Part shown: in pieces, positions 43,394 to 52,868 of the stretch
How the letters are laid out: each line of letters begins with the position of its first letter
Numbering within the stretch: the first letter of the stretch is position 1
Origin: Micromonospora sp. WMMA1363
Lineage (GTDB): Bacteria; Actinomycetota; Actinomycetes; Mycobacteriales; Micromonosporaceae
Direction: 5' to 3'
Length of the DNA: 64,000 bases
Assembly: GCF_030345795.1 (NCBI RefSeq)
Contig: NZ_JAUALB010000001.1
Location: forward strand, 3,464,001-3,528,000
Translations under genes and position numbers: made by a program
Notes under the pieces: generated by a model
Database searches by the model: none
Seen by the model: only the letters and a program-made list of their open reading frames with translations
Told to the model about the DNA's origin: nothing

Positions 43394-46006
43394 GTGCAGC
43401 CTCAACGCCCCGGAGACCACGTCACCCCGAATCCGGCCGGCACCGGGGGCGGCAGCCCCTGGGCGGTGGTCGCCGCCGTGGTCACCGGGCTGTGGATCGT
43501 CGGGCTCACCGTGCTCGCCCAGCTCGGCGGGTGGTTGACCGACCAGATCCTGCTGGCCTCCGGGCTGGATCGGGCGGTGTTGCTCTGGCCGGTGACGGCC
43601 GTGGCCGTCGTGCTTGTGGCCGGCACACCCGCCCTGGTGCTGGCGCTGGCTCCTCGCTCGGCCGCCGTGCGCGGCACCGGCCGGGTGTGGTCGGCCGGGC
43701 TGCTGGTCCTCGGTTCGCTGAGCCTGCTGCGGGCGCTTCCACCGGTGCACCACGAGGCGTACCTCGCCGGGCTCGCCGGCATGGCCGCGCTGGCGGCTCT
43801 CGTCGCTCAGCGACTCCGGCGCCGCCGGATCGCCGCCCCGGCCGTCGGATCGCCACCTGGGCCCGCCGTGTCCACCGGGGGCCGACCGGCCGGGCCGCCC
43901 GGGCCGGCCGGGCCGCCCGGGCCGGCCGGGTCGGGCGGGTCGGGCATCCCAGCCGGATCGGGCACGCCGGGCTGGTTCGGCACTCGGGCGACAGACGACG
44001 TGGCCGGATCGGACACCGACGGCGGCGGTGCCGCGGATGCACGCCGGGCGTGGGCGTCCGGTCGGGCGCCCCGGCCCGCCTCCGTGACGCTGCTCGGCCT
44101 CGCCGGTGGCCTCGCGCTACTGCTGCCCTGGGTGTGGATCGGCGCGCTCGGCGGGCTGCTGGAGACGCTGCTCGCCGCACTCGCCGCGGCGGCCGTGGGC
44201 GGGCTGGCGGCGGCGCTGCTGGACGAGGCGTTCTGGTCTCGCTTCGCCGTGGACACACCTCCCCGACCGGGCCGCCTGGTGCTGGTCGGCGGGTTGGTCG
44301 CCGGCGTCGTGCTGCTGCTGCTCGGCGCGGGTGTCGGGCAGTCCGGCGCGCAGCTTCCGCTCCTGCTGACCCTTCCCCCGGCCGGCTTCGCGCTGGCGGC
44401 ACTGGCCGCGGCGGGACGACGCACGACGACCGGCGGCCGGGCGGCGGCGGCCTGGTTGGTCGGGCTCGGCGTCCTGGGCCCGCTCGCCTGGACCGACTCC
44501 GAGGAGATCACGCTGGTCCTGGCCGCCACCCGGGACGTGCCGTTCTGGGTGGCAGCCGCCGCCGGCGTGGGGCTCGCCGTCGCGGTCCTGCTCGCCGTGG
44601 CGTACGGCGTGCTGCTCGCCCGGCGGCACGCCACGACGCCGGGCCGGGCGGTGGCTGGCGCCGCCACCGCTGTCCTGTTGGGTGCGGCCGGCGTGGTGGC
44701 CGTCGGGCCGGGACAGCCCGGCTTGCACGGCGAGCGCCTGTTCGTGGTCCTGCGGGAGCAGGCCGACCTGGGCGGCGTGCCCAGCACGACCGGGCGGGCC
44801 GGTCGCGACGCCCGGGCCGCCGAGGTCTACCGGCGGCTGGTCGAGACGGCCGACCGCAGCCAGGCCGACCTGCGCCGTGACCTGCGTCGGCTCCGGCTGA
44901 AGCACACGCCGTACTACCTGGTCAACGCGATCGAGGTGGACGGCGGGCCGGTGGTGCGGGCCTGGCTCGCCGACCGCCCCGAGGTTGACCGGGTGCTGGT
45001 CAGCCAGCGGGTCCGCCCGCTACCCGCGCCGGCCGGCACCAGCCGGGGCGACGCGCCCCCGCCGCGCGGCCCCGAGTGGAACGTCCGGCTGATTGGCGCG
45101 GACCGTGTCTGGTCGGCGCTCGGGATCACCGGCGCCGGCGTGACGGTCGGCAGCTCGGACTCCGGCGTGGACGGTTCCCACCCGGCGCTCGCCGGTGGTT
45201 TCCGGGGCGGCGATGACTCGTGGTACGACCCGTGGAACGCCACCACCGCCCCGACCGACCAGGGCGGGCACGGTACGCACACGGTGGGCAGCGCCGTCGG
45301 CCGGGACGGCGTCGGGGTGGCCCCCGGAGCCTCCTGGACCGGCTGCGTCAACCTGGACCGCAACCTCGGCAACCCGGCGTACTACCTGGACTGCCTTCAG
45401 TTCATGCTGGCGCCCTTCCCACCCGGCGGCGACCCGTTCGGCGATGGCCGGCCGGACCGGGCACCGGACATTCTCACCAACTCGTGGGGCTGCCCGGCGG
45501 TCGAGGGTTGCGACCCGCGGGTGCTGCGGCCGGCCACCACCGCCCTGGACGCCGCCGGCATCCTGGTGGTGGCCGCCGCCGGGAACACCGGCCCGCACTG
45601 CGGCTCGATCGATGATCCACCGGCCCCGTATCCGGACGTGTTGACCGTCGGCGCGGTCGACCGGCAGCGCCGGGTGACCGGCTTCTCGTCCCGCGGCCCG
45701 GCCGCGGGCGGGGCCGCCAAGCCGGACCTCATGGCACCCGGCGACGATGTGCTCAGCGCGATGCCGGGCGGCGGGTACAGCGTCCTCAGCGGAACGTCGA
45801 TGGCGACGCCGCAGGTGGCGGGGGTCGCGGCGCTGATGTGGTCGGCCAACCCGGCGCTGGTGGGGGACCTGCCCAAGACCCGGCGGATCCTGGCCGCGAC
45901 CGCCACCCCGGTTCCGCTGCCCACCGACCGGTGCGGTGACCCGCGGAACGTGACCGGCGCTGGCCTCGTCGACGCCTACGCGGCTGTCCGCGCCGCTCAA
46001 CGGTGA
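43394..46006 (+). CDS. Membrane-embedded S8 (subtilisin-like) serine protease
   Basis: About 870 aa. The first 450 residues contain some ten hydrophobic spans (VVAAVVTGLWIVGLTVLAQL, VTLLGLAGGLALLLPWVWIG, LVLVGGLVAGVVLLLLGAG and others) broken by a Gly/Pro-rich cytoplasmic-looking loop. A stalk with inhibitor_I9-like region follows, then the peptidase: Asp in SSDSGVDGSHP (about 588), His in GGHGTHTVGSA (about 626), Asn in VVAAAGNTGPHCG, Ser in LSGTSMATPQVAG (about 801). All catalytic residues are present. The protease should face outside. GTG 43394 is a best guess; the Shine-Dalgarno is weak. This many membrane spans is unusual for S8 enzymes. Confidence 0.82.
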   Translation: MQPQRPGDHVTPNPAGTGGGSPWAVVAAVVTGLWIVGLTVLAQLGGWLTDQILLASGLDRAVLLWPVTAVAVVLVAGTPALVLALAPRSAAVRGTGRVWSAGLLVLGSLSLLRALPPVHHEAYLAGLAGMAALAALVAQRLRRRRIAAPAVGSPPGPAVSTGGRPAGPPGPAGPPGPAGSGGSGIPAGSGTPGWFGTRATDDVAGSDTDGGGAADARRAWASGRAPRPASVTLLGLAGGLALLLPWVWIGALGGLLETLLAALAAAAVGGLAAALLDEAFWSRFAVDTPPRPGRLVLVGGLVAGVVLLLLGAGVGQSGAQLPLLLTLPPAGFALAALAAAGRRTTTGGRAAAAWLVGLGVLGPLAWTDSEEITLVLAATRDVPFWVAAAAGVGLAVAVLLAVAYGVLLARRHATTPGRAVAGAATAVLLGAAGVVAVGPGQPGLHGERLFVVLREQADLGGVPSTTGRAGRDARAAEVYRRLVETADRSQADLRRDLRRLRLKHTPYYLVNAIEVDGGPVVRAWLADRPEVDRVLVSQRVRPLPAPAGTSRGDAPPPRGPEWNVRLIGADRVWSALGITGAGVTVGSSDSGVDGSHPALAGGFRGGDDSWYDPWNATTAPTDQGGHGTHTVGSAVGRDGVGVAPGASWTGCVNLDRNLGNPAYYLDCLQFMLAPFPPGGDPFGDGRPDRAPDILTNSWGCPAVEGCDPRVLRPATTALDAAGILVVAAAGNTGPHCGSIDDPPAPYPDVLTVGAVDRQRRVTGFSSRGPAAGGAAKPDLMAPGDDVLSAMPGGGYSVLSGTSMATPQVAGVAALMWSANPALVGDLPKTRRILAATATPVPLPTDRCGDPRNVTGAGLVDAYAAVRAAQR

Positions 46007-46111
46007 CGTCGGGGGCGGACCGTGGCGCCGTGGCCCGTCCCCTGGGCCTGACCCGGTTTGACGGACATCCCAGCTCAGAGGGGCTGTGTGCTCCTCGGGA
46101 GGATGTTCATC

Positions 46112-46423
46112 ATGGAAGGCATGGGCAAGAAACCACGCCGGCCGCGCAGAGCGTTCACGCCGGAGTTCAAGGCGGAGATCGTCGAGGTGTGCCGGCGGGG
46201 TGACCGATCGGTGGCGCAGGTCGTGAGGGACTTCGACCTGACCGAGACCGCGGTCCGTGAGTGGGTCAGGCAGGCCGACATCGACGCCGGCACCCGCAGC
46301 GACGGGTTGACCAGCGACGAGCGCGACGAGCTGGCGCGGCTGCGGCGGGAGAACCGCCGGCTCCGCGAGGACGTCGACATCCTGAAACGGGCCACGGCTT
46401 TCTTCGTGAGGGAGACCCGGTGA
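46112..46423 (+). CDS. IS3 transposase OrfA (helix-turn-helix)
   Basis: 103 aa. Residues about 10-65 form the IS3 HTH_Tnp_1 domain that binds the inverted repeats (RRAFTPEFKAEIVEVCRRGD, SVAQVVRDFDLTETAVREWV). A leucine-zipper-like coiled coil (ARLRRENRRLREDVDILKRA) follows, typical of OrfA. ATG 46112 has GGGAGG upstream. Its stop overlaps the orfB start. Confidence 0.9.
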   Translation: MEGMGKKPRRPRRAFTPEFKAEIVEVCRRGDRSVAQVVRDFDLTETAVREWVRQADIDAGTRSDGLTSDERDELARLRRENRRLREDVDILKRATAFFVRETR

Positions 46424-47316
46424 ACGTGTACCCGTTCATCGAGGCGGAGAAGGCGCGGCCCGACGGGAACGTGAAGCGTTCCTGTGAGCTGCTGGAGGTC
46501 TCCCGGTCCGCCTACTACCAGCACCGTGCCGGGCCGTCGCGGCGGGAACGCGACGACGCAGACCTCGCCGCCCGCATCGCGCAGATCCACGCCGACTCGG
46601 CCGGCACCTACGGCGCACCCCGGGTCCGCGCCGAACTCGCCGCCCAGGGGCGGCGGCACTCCGGCAAGCGGGTCGCCCGGCTGATGCGGGGCGCCGGGTT
46701 GTGCGGCCGCACGCCGAAGCGGTGGCGCACCACGACCGTGCCCGACCCGGGGGCGGCGTTGTCGGCGGACCTGATCCGCCGGGACTTCGACGTCGCCGCC
46801 GGCCGGGTCGACACCCGCTGGTGCGGCGACATCACCTACATCCACACGTGGGAGGGCTGGCTGTACCTCGCCACCGTCATCGACATCGCCTCACGCCGGG
46901 TTGTGGGCTGGGCGACCGCCGACCACCTACGGACCGATCTGCCCGCTCAGGCGTTGTCCAACGCGATCGCCGTCCGACGCCCGACCGGGCCGGTGATCTT
47001 CCACAGCGACCGGGGTTGCCAGTACACGAGTGCGCAGTACGCCCGGCTGGCCGACCGCAACGGGGTGCGGTTGTCGGTTGGTGGGCGGGGTCAGTGCTGG
47101 GACAACGCCGTCGCGGAGTCGTTCTTCGCCACGATCAAGACCGAACTGCTCGACCGGAGGGCGTGGCCGACCCGGGCCGCCGCCCGTGCGGCGATCTTCG
47201 AGTGGATCGAGGGGTGGTACAACACCCGCCGCCGCCATTCCACCCTGGACTACATGAGCCCGGCCGAGTATGAGGCGACGGCCTATTCCCGCAGGCCAAC
47301 GAGCAAGGTAGCGTGA
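46420..47316 (+). CDS. IS3 transposase OrfB (DDE integrase)
   Basis: 298 aa. N-terminal HTH_21 (KRSCELLEVSRSAYYQ, GTYGAPRVRAELAAQGRRHS) and an rve integrase core. DDE residues: Asp in WCGDITYIHTWEGWLYLATV, Asp in IFHSDRGCQYTS, and Glu in WDNAVAESFFATIK. The frame is intact, so the element could be active. GTG 46420 overlaps the orfA stop (GTGA), giving coupled translation; frameshifting to an OrfAB fusion is usual in the family, but no slippery site was checked. Confidence 0.92.
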   Translation: MNVYPFIEAEKARPDGNVKRSCELLEVSRSAYYQHRAGPSRRERDDADLAARIAQIHADSAGTYGAPRVRAELAAQGRRHSGKRVARLMRGAGLCGRTPKRWRTTTVPDPGAALSADLIRRDFDVAAGRVDTRWCGDITYIHTWEGWLYLATVIDIASRRVVGWATADHLRTDLPAQALSNAIAVRRPTGPVIFHSDRGCQYTSAQYARLADRNGVRLSVGGRGQCWDNAVAESFFATIKTELLDRRAWPTRAAARAAIFEWIEGWYNTRRRHSTLDYMSPAEYEATAYSRRPTSKVA

Positions 47317-47428
47317 GATCAACTTACCGACCCTGTCCGTCAAACCGGGTCAACCCCACCCGGGAGGCCGGAGCGGCAACAGGGCTCCTTCTTAACAGAA
47401 CGGCTGTGGTGTTCTAGGGTCGGCGTCC

Positions 47429-48364
47429 GTGGACGTGGACGTGGAGATCGTCGAGCTGGCCCTGGACCATTTCTCGACCGTGACTCAGCTGTGCGGACAG
47501 GCGCTGGACCTGCCGGAGGACGCCGCCGAGGCGCCGGCCGTCGTGGACGTGCTCTGGCCCCGGGCCGCCGTCGACCGGACCGTGGTCGTGCTGGGCGGGT
47601 ACCGGAACGGTGAACTGGTCGGCGTGCTGATCGGCTCGACCTCCGGCGGAAACGGCACGCTCGGCCATGTGGATCTGGTCGCCGTGGACCCGGCGCACCG
47701 GCGGCGCGGGGTCGGGCGGGCACTGCTGGCGTACGCCGAGGAAAGGTTCGCCGGGCTCGGGGCGGTGGAGGTGCTGCTGGCCGGCAACCCCCCGCATTAC
47801 GCCTGGCCGGGCGTCGACGTGCGCTACACGCCGGCGGTCTGCGCGGCGCTGGCCTTGGGCTACACCCAGGATCGAACGGCCTGGAACATGACCGCCGATC
47901 TGTCGTCCGACGGAAGCCCGGCCCTGCGCCCGACGGCGCCGGCCGAGAGACGGCTGGCCGGCCAGGGCGTGACGGTACGCCGGGCTGGGCCGGCGGACCT
48001 GCCGGCACTGACGGCCTTCGCGCGGTCGACGTTCGGCGGCACCTGGGACACGGAACTGGCCGGCTCGGTCGGCCGGGACCGGGCCGGCTGCCACCTGGCG
48101 GAACGCGACGGCGAGGTGCTCGGGTTCGCCGCCTGGGGCTCGTCGCGGCCGAGTTGGTTCGGCCCGATGGGCACCGCGCCGGCGGCCGAGGGATCCGGCA
48201 TCGGTGCGGTTCTGTTGCGCCGGTGCCTGGCCGACCAGCGCGCGGCGGGCGTCACGGCGGCGCAGATCGGCTGGGTGGGGCCGGTGCGCTTCTACTCGGG
48301 CAGTGCGGACGCCCGGATCGAGCGGGTCTTCTTCCTGTACCGGAAGACGCTCGCGGATCGATAA
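47429..48364 (+). CDS. Tandem GNAT acetyltransferase
   Basis: 311 aa with two GNAT folds, N-terminal VDLVAVDPAHRRRGVGRALL (acetyl-CoA loop) and C-terminal GSGIGAVLLRRCLADQRAAG with RFYSGSADARIERVFFLYRK. N-terminal repeats of VDVDVE are short. GTG 47429 begins the reading frame directly downstream of the IS right end, so the IS may have displaced its promoter. Substrate unknown; double GNATs resemble mycothiol synthase in layout only. Confidence 0.82.
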   Translation: MDVDVEIVELALDHFSTVTQLCGQALDLPEDAAEAPAVVDVLWPRAAVDRTVVVLGGYRNGELVGVLIGSTSGGNGTLGHVDLVAVDPAHRRRGVGRALLAYAEERFAGLGAVEVLLAGNPPHYAWPGVDVRYTPAVCAALALGYTQDRTAWNMTADLSSDGSPALRPTAPAERRLAGQGVTVRRAGPADLPALTAFARSTFGGTWDTELAGSVGRDRAGCHLAERDGEVLGFAAWGSSRPSWFGPMGTAPAAEGSGIGAVLLRRCLADQRAAGVTAAQIGWVGPVRFYSGSADARIERVFFLYRKTLADR

Positions 48365-48365
48365 A

Positions 48366-48404
48366 GGGCGAATAGGATAGATCACCTGATAGTCTCATTC
48401 GCCC
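48366..48404 (+). terminator. Possible terminator after the GNAT gene
   Basis: GGGCGAAT (48366-48373) pairs with ATTCGCCC (48397-48404) around a long AT-rich loop, starting 2 nt after the GNAT stop. It is only 8 bp, so weak. Confidence 0.4.
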
Positions 48405-48416
48405 GCATCGGCCATC

Positions 48417-48452
48417 GGCGCCCCCTACCGTTTCGGTAGAGGAGGCGCCATG
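48417..48452 (+). promoter_or_regulatory. Hairpin that hides the ribosome binding site of the next gene
   Basis: GGCGCC...CTACCG (48417-48430), loop TTT, CGGTAG...GGCGCC (48434-48449). The 3' arm contains the GGAGG Shine-Dalgarno and ends right at the ATG of 48450. Folding would block ribosome entry, so the small gene may be controlled by temperature, a protein or coupling. Confidence 0.45.
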
Positions 48453-48653
48453 ACCACGGACGACGAACGACCCGGCCCGCTGCCCTTCGACCGCTTCGAC
48501 TACGGCGACGCAGAGCAGCGGGCGGAGATGGACGGCACCGACGACCCCCCGGCCGACGAACCGGCGGCGGTGGTGGACGAGCCGGTCCCGGTCGTACCGC
48601 AGCCGTACGACCGGGCACGGAAACGGCGCAACCAACGGCCGTTGCCGACCTGA
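48450..48653 (+). CDS. Small acidic hypothetical protein (67 aa)
   Basis: Acidic, Pro-rich, likely disordered (MTTDDERPGPLPFDRFDYGD, then repeated DEP/VVDEPVPVV) with a basic tail RARKRRNQRPLPT. No family. ATG 48450 follows GGAGG, which lies in a hairpin. The tail codons are the start of a 22-24-nt repeat array that continues past the stop. Confidence 0.65.
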   Translation: MTTDDERPGPLPFDRFDYGDAEQRAEMDGTDDPPADEPAAVVDEPVPVVPQPYDRARKRRNQRPLPT

Positions 48654-48727
48654 GGAAACGGCCGCTGCCATATGAGGAAATGGGCGGTTGCCGACCTGCG
48701 GGAACGGGTCGGTGCCGGCCTGAGGAG
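48635..48727. repeat. 22-24-nt degenerate tandem repeat, four units
   Basis: Units such as ACGGCCGTTGCCGACCTGAG (48635), ACGGCCGCTGCCATATGAGG (48658), ATGGGCGGTTGCCGACCTGC (48680) and ACGGGTCGGTGCCGGCCTGA (48704). The first unit encodes the tail of the 67-aa protein. The rest is non-coding. Confidence 0.65.
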
Positions 48728-48737
48728 ATACGCGGAA

Positions 48738-48766
48738 GGGGCGGACCGCTGAACGCGGCCCGCCCC
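48738..48766. terminator. Bidirectional terminator before groEL end
   Basis: GGGGCGGACCGC and GCGGCCCGCCCC pair over 12 positions with one mismatch around TGAAC. It lies between the 67-aa gene (+) and groEL (-). Confidence 0.7.
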
Positions 48767-48788
48767 TCCCGGTGTCGTGGAGCTGGAC

Positions 48789-50594
<1,806 letters not shown>

Positions 50595-50609
50595 CTACCG
50601 CCCCGACCA

Positions 50610-50636
50610 TTGGCACTCACGGTATGCGAGTGCCAA
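50610..50636 (-). promoter_or_regulatory. CIRCE operator 1 (HrcA site) upstream of groEL
   Basis: TTGGCACTC - 9 nt - GAGTGCCAA, a perfect 9-bp inverted repeat matching CIRCE (TTAGCACTC-N9-GAGTGCTAA) with one symmetric change. About 200 nt upstream of the groEL start. Confidence 0.92.
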
Positions 50637-50644
50637 TGACCTGT

Positions 50645-50671
50645 TTAGCACTCTCCCTTGCCGAGTGCAAG
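50645..50671 (-). promoter_or_regulatory. CIRCE operator 2 upstream of groEL
   Basis: TTAGCACTC - 9 nt (TCCCTTGCC) - GAGTGCAAG. The left arm is consensus; the right arm has two mismatches. It lies 8 nt beyond the first CIRCE and 15 nt from the stop of the next gene. Confidence 0.85.
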
Positions 50672-50685
50672 CGCGACCGCCCCGG

Positions 50686-51615
50686 TCAGCCGAGTTCCGC
50701 GGCCAGCCGCGCCGCGTTCACCGGCCCCTCATGAGCGCGCTGCTCGGCGTAGGTCACCACCAGGCCGACCTGCTGGGCGAGGTAGGCCGGCAGGGACAGC
50801 ACGGCGGCGACCACGATCACGGCGAACAGCCCCACCGTCGAGCCGGGAGAGCCCAGCGGGTCCACGCCCAGCGGCACCGAGCCGACGGACTCCACCACGC
50901 CGGCCACCACCGTCGCCACCATCACCGCAGCCATGATCAGCGCCACCCGGCCGAGCAGCAGCCCGAGCCGGTCGTGGAACATCCGGAAGGCGCGGCCGAT
51001 CGGCGGCTGGCGCTCGAAGAGGTACACCGGCCCGAACAGGCTCAGCGCGAACGCGACGTAGAGACCGGGCAGCAGGCACAGGCACAGACCGATGCCGAGG
51101 AGCAGACTCACCAGCAGGGTCCAGGCCCACAGGCCGAGCGCACGACGCAGACCGTAGCGGACCGCTTCACCGAACCCGACCGGCTCGCCGGCCGCCTGTC
51201 GGGCGATCACCCAGGTGCCGGCCGCCCACCCGACGCTCTGCACCAGACCGAAGAGCAAAGTGCCGCCGATGACGACGCCGAACAGGGTGGCCAGATCGGT
51301 GGCGAACGTGTCGGGAAGCAGCGCGGACCCGTCGGCCGCGGCCGCCTCCCAGTCCGCCGAGGGATCGACCGCGTACGTGAGCGCGCTGATCAGCGCGGCC
51401 GGCAGCACCTGGGTCAGCAACACGATCGGCAGGAGCAGGCGCCAACCCCGGCGGACCGCAGCGAGGCAGCGACCGAACCAGCCGTCCAGCCCGGCACCTG
51501 GCGGAGTGACCAGTGGATCATTCGGATCAACCCCGGGCACGGACCAACCGGGAAACGCCGGGCCGGGCCAGGCGTGAGCGCCCGGGTACCAGGGGCCGGG
51601 GGCAGCCGGCGGCAC
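50686..51615 (-). CDS. Polytopic membrane protein, N-terminus apparently frameshifted
   Basis: 309 aa from the in-frame GTG at 51615. About six membrane spans (WRLLLPIVLLTQVLPAALIS, LFGVVIGGTLLFGLVQSV, LLVSLLLGIGLCLCLLPGLY, GRVALIMAAVMVATVVAGVV, GLFAVIVVAAVLSLPAYLA). No clear family; it resembles the membrane domain of glycerophosphodiester phosphodiesterase-type proteins. The real start seems to be further upstream at 51770 in another frame, so this copy may be broken or carry a sequencing error. The codons just before 51615, read in this frame, give GPYPGYPTPESSWGPGG, a plausible continuation of the Pro-rich head. Confidence 0.75.
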   Translation of the reverse strand: MPPAAPGPWYPGAHAWPGPAFPGWSVPGVDPNDPLVTPPGAGLDGWFGRCLAAVRRGWRLLLPIVLLTQVLPAALISALTYAVDPSADWEAAAADGSALLPDTFATDLATLFGVVIGGTLLFGLVQSVGWAAGTWVIARQAAGEPVGFGEAVRYGLRRALGLWAWTLLVSLLLGIGLCLCLLPGLYVAFALSLFGPVYLFERQPPIGRAFRMFHDRLGLLLGRVALIMAAVMVATVVAGVVESVGSVPLGVDPLGSPGSTVGLFAVIVVAAVLSLPAYLAQQVGLVVTYAEQRAHEGPVNAARLAAELG

Positions 51616-51674
51616 ACCGCCCGGACCCCACGACGACTCCGGGGTGGGATAACCGGGGTACGGCCCCGGGGCGG

Positions 51675-51770
51675 CGCACCCGGAACTGGACCTGCCGGCC
51701 GCGCACCGGAAGCCGGGTCGGGGTCGCCCGGCGCGGGAGACGGCACGGTCGGAGGCGGCTGGTCGGACAA
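51675..51770 (-). pseudogene. Detached N-terminal segment of the membrane protein
   Basis: TTG at 51770 has GAGGAGGG 5 nt upstream and reads LSDQPPPTVPSPAPGDPDPA (Met-initiated) up to GPVPGAP. After that the natural continuation (APGPYPGYPTPESSW) is in the frame of the downstream membrane protein. A one-base difference in the run GCGCCGCCCCGGGG (about 51665-51680) would rejoin them. Confidence 0.6.
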
Positions 51771-51899
51771 CGAACCCTCCTCAGCGATAGCTGGAACGGC
51801 TCATCCTCCCCGGTGCGGCGCCGACACCGCACCCCCGCCCGGCCGTGGATCGGATCACGGCCGGGGTGGTCGGCCCCACCCGTGGGGCCGCTCGCCGAC

Positions 51900-52103
51900 T
51901 CAGGCGATGACGCGTACCCGTTCGGCCTGAGGCCCCTTCTGGCCCTGGGCGATCTCGAACTCCACCCGCTGGCCGTCGTCCAGCGCCTTGTAGCCATCCA
52001 TCTCGATGGCGGAGAAGTGAACGAAGACGTCCTGCCCGCCGTCGACGGCGATGAAGCCGTAGCCCTTTTCGGCGTTGAACCACTTCACGGTGCCCTGTGC
52101 CAC
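51900..52103 (-). CDS. cspA: Cold shock protein (CspA family)
   Basis: 67 aa single cold-shock domain that binds single-stranded RNA and DNA. RNP1 KGYGFI and RNP2 VFVHF are present in [19 protein letters not shown] and [23 protein letters not shown] 52103 has GAGGAA 7 nt upstream. A long untranslated leader is expected, within the 210-nt gap up to the divergent GNAT gene. It stands on its own between the membrane protein and GNAT genes; the groEL-cspA-thrC order matches streptomycetes as I recall. Confidence 0.95.
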   Translation of the reverse strand: MAQGTVKWFNAEKGYGFIAVDGGQDVFVHFSAIEMDGYKALDDGQRVEFEIAQGQKGPQAERVRVIA

Positions 52104-52313
52104 GGTGCACTTCCTCACTATGCGCGGCGTATCACTACCCGCGGTCCGCTGCGCCGGCCCGCGGGACGGCACCGGTTCGGCGATCGGGGACGGTCGCTGA
52201 ATCGGTGACCGAAATCGCACGCTACACGAGGCGTGACGGCGGCGCACGACCACAAATCGGGCATATTCCGAGCGATGCGCATTGCCGTCCGCCGCTGTGG
52301 TACGCATGCGGGC

Positions 52314-52859
52314 ATGACCAGCACTCCGGGCCGGCCCGGCCCGGAGCGGGTGACGGCACGACAGGCGCAGGTGCGGCGGATCCGGCCCGGGGACGGCGCC
52401 CGGATGCGGGCCCTCCGGCTGGAGATGCTCGCCGACTCGCCGCTCGCCTTCCTCGAGACGATCGCCGACGCGGCGGCCCGCCCGCACGCCGAGTACGCCG
52501 CCCGCGTCGCCTACACGTCGACCGGCACGGACACCGCGCAGTTCGTCGCCGACCCCGGGGGCCGGCTGGTCGGCCACGCCGGCGGCACGGTGGCCCCGGA
52601 CGAGCCGGGGCTCACCGTCGTCTACGCCGTGTACGTCACCCCGGCCTGGCGCGGCACCGGGCTGCTGGCCGACCTGATCGATGCGGTGGCCGGCTGGTCG
52701 CGCGCCGGCGGTCGGCGGGAGCTGATGCTGGAGGTGGTGGTCGGCAACGACCGGGCCTACCGGGCGTACCGACGACTGGGTTTCCTCGACACCGGCGTCC
52801 GCGTGCCGCACCCCACGATCCCCACCCTCACCGAGCTGCGGATGCGCCGCGCGGTGTGA
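52314..52859 (+). CDS. GNAT-family N-acetyltransferase
   Basis: 181 aa. One GNAT fold: motif [21 protein letters not shown] and motif [21 protein letters not shown], ending [20 protein letters not shown]. The N-terminus reads [23 protein letters not shown] 52314 is chosen because the upstream extension is in the cspA leader region. Convergent with paaN. Substrate unknown. Confidence 0.86.
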   Translation: MTSTPGRPGPERVTARQAQVRRIRPGDGARMRALRLEMLADSPLAFLETIADAAARPHAEYAARVAYTSTGTDTAQFVADPGGRLVGHAGGTVAPDEPGLTVVYAVYVTPAWRGTGLLADLIDAVAGWSRAGGRRELMLEVVVGNDRAYRAYRRLGFLDTGVRVPHPTIPTLTELRMRRAV

Positions 52860-52868
52860 GCACGCCCG

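Larger units (their letters stand above)
46049..47352 (+). mobile_element. Complete IS3-family insertion sequence
   Basis: 1304 bp. Ends are perfect 19-bp inverted repeats: TGACCCGGTTTGACGGACA (46049-46067) and its complement at 47334-47352. It has two overlapping ORFs (orfA, orfB) with an intact DDE domain. Flanks GCC and ACC are not an exact 3-bp target duplication. It is inserted just after the S8 protease gene and before a GNAT gene, breaking no recognisable gene. Confidence 0.93.
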
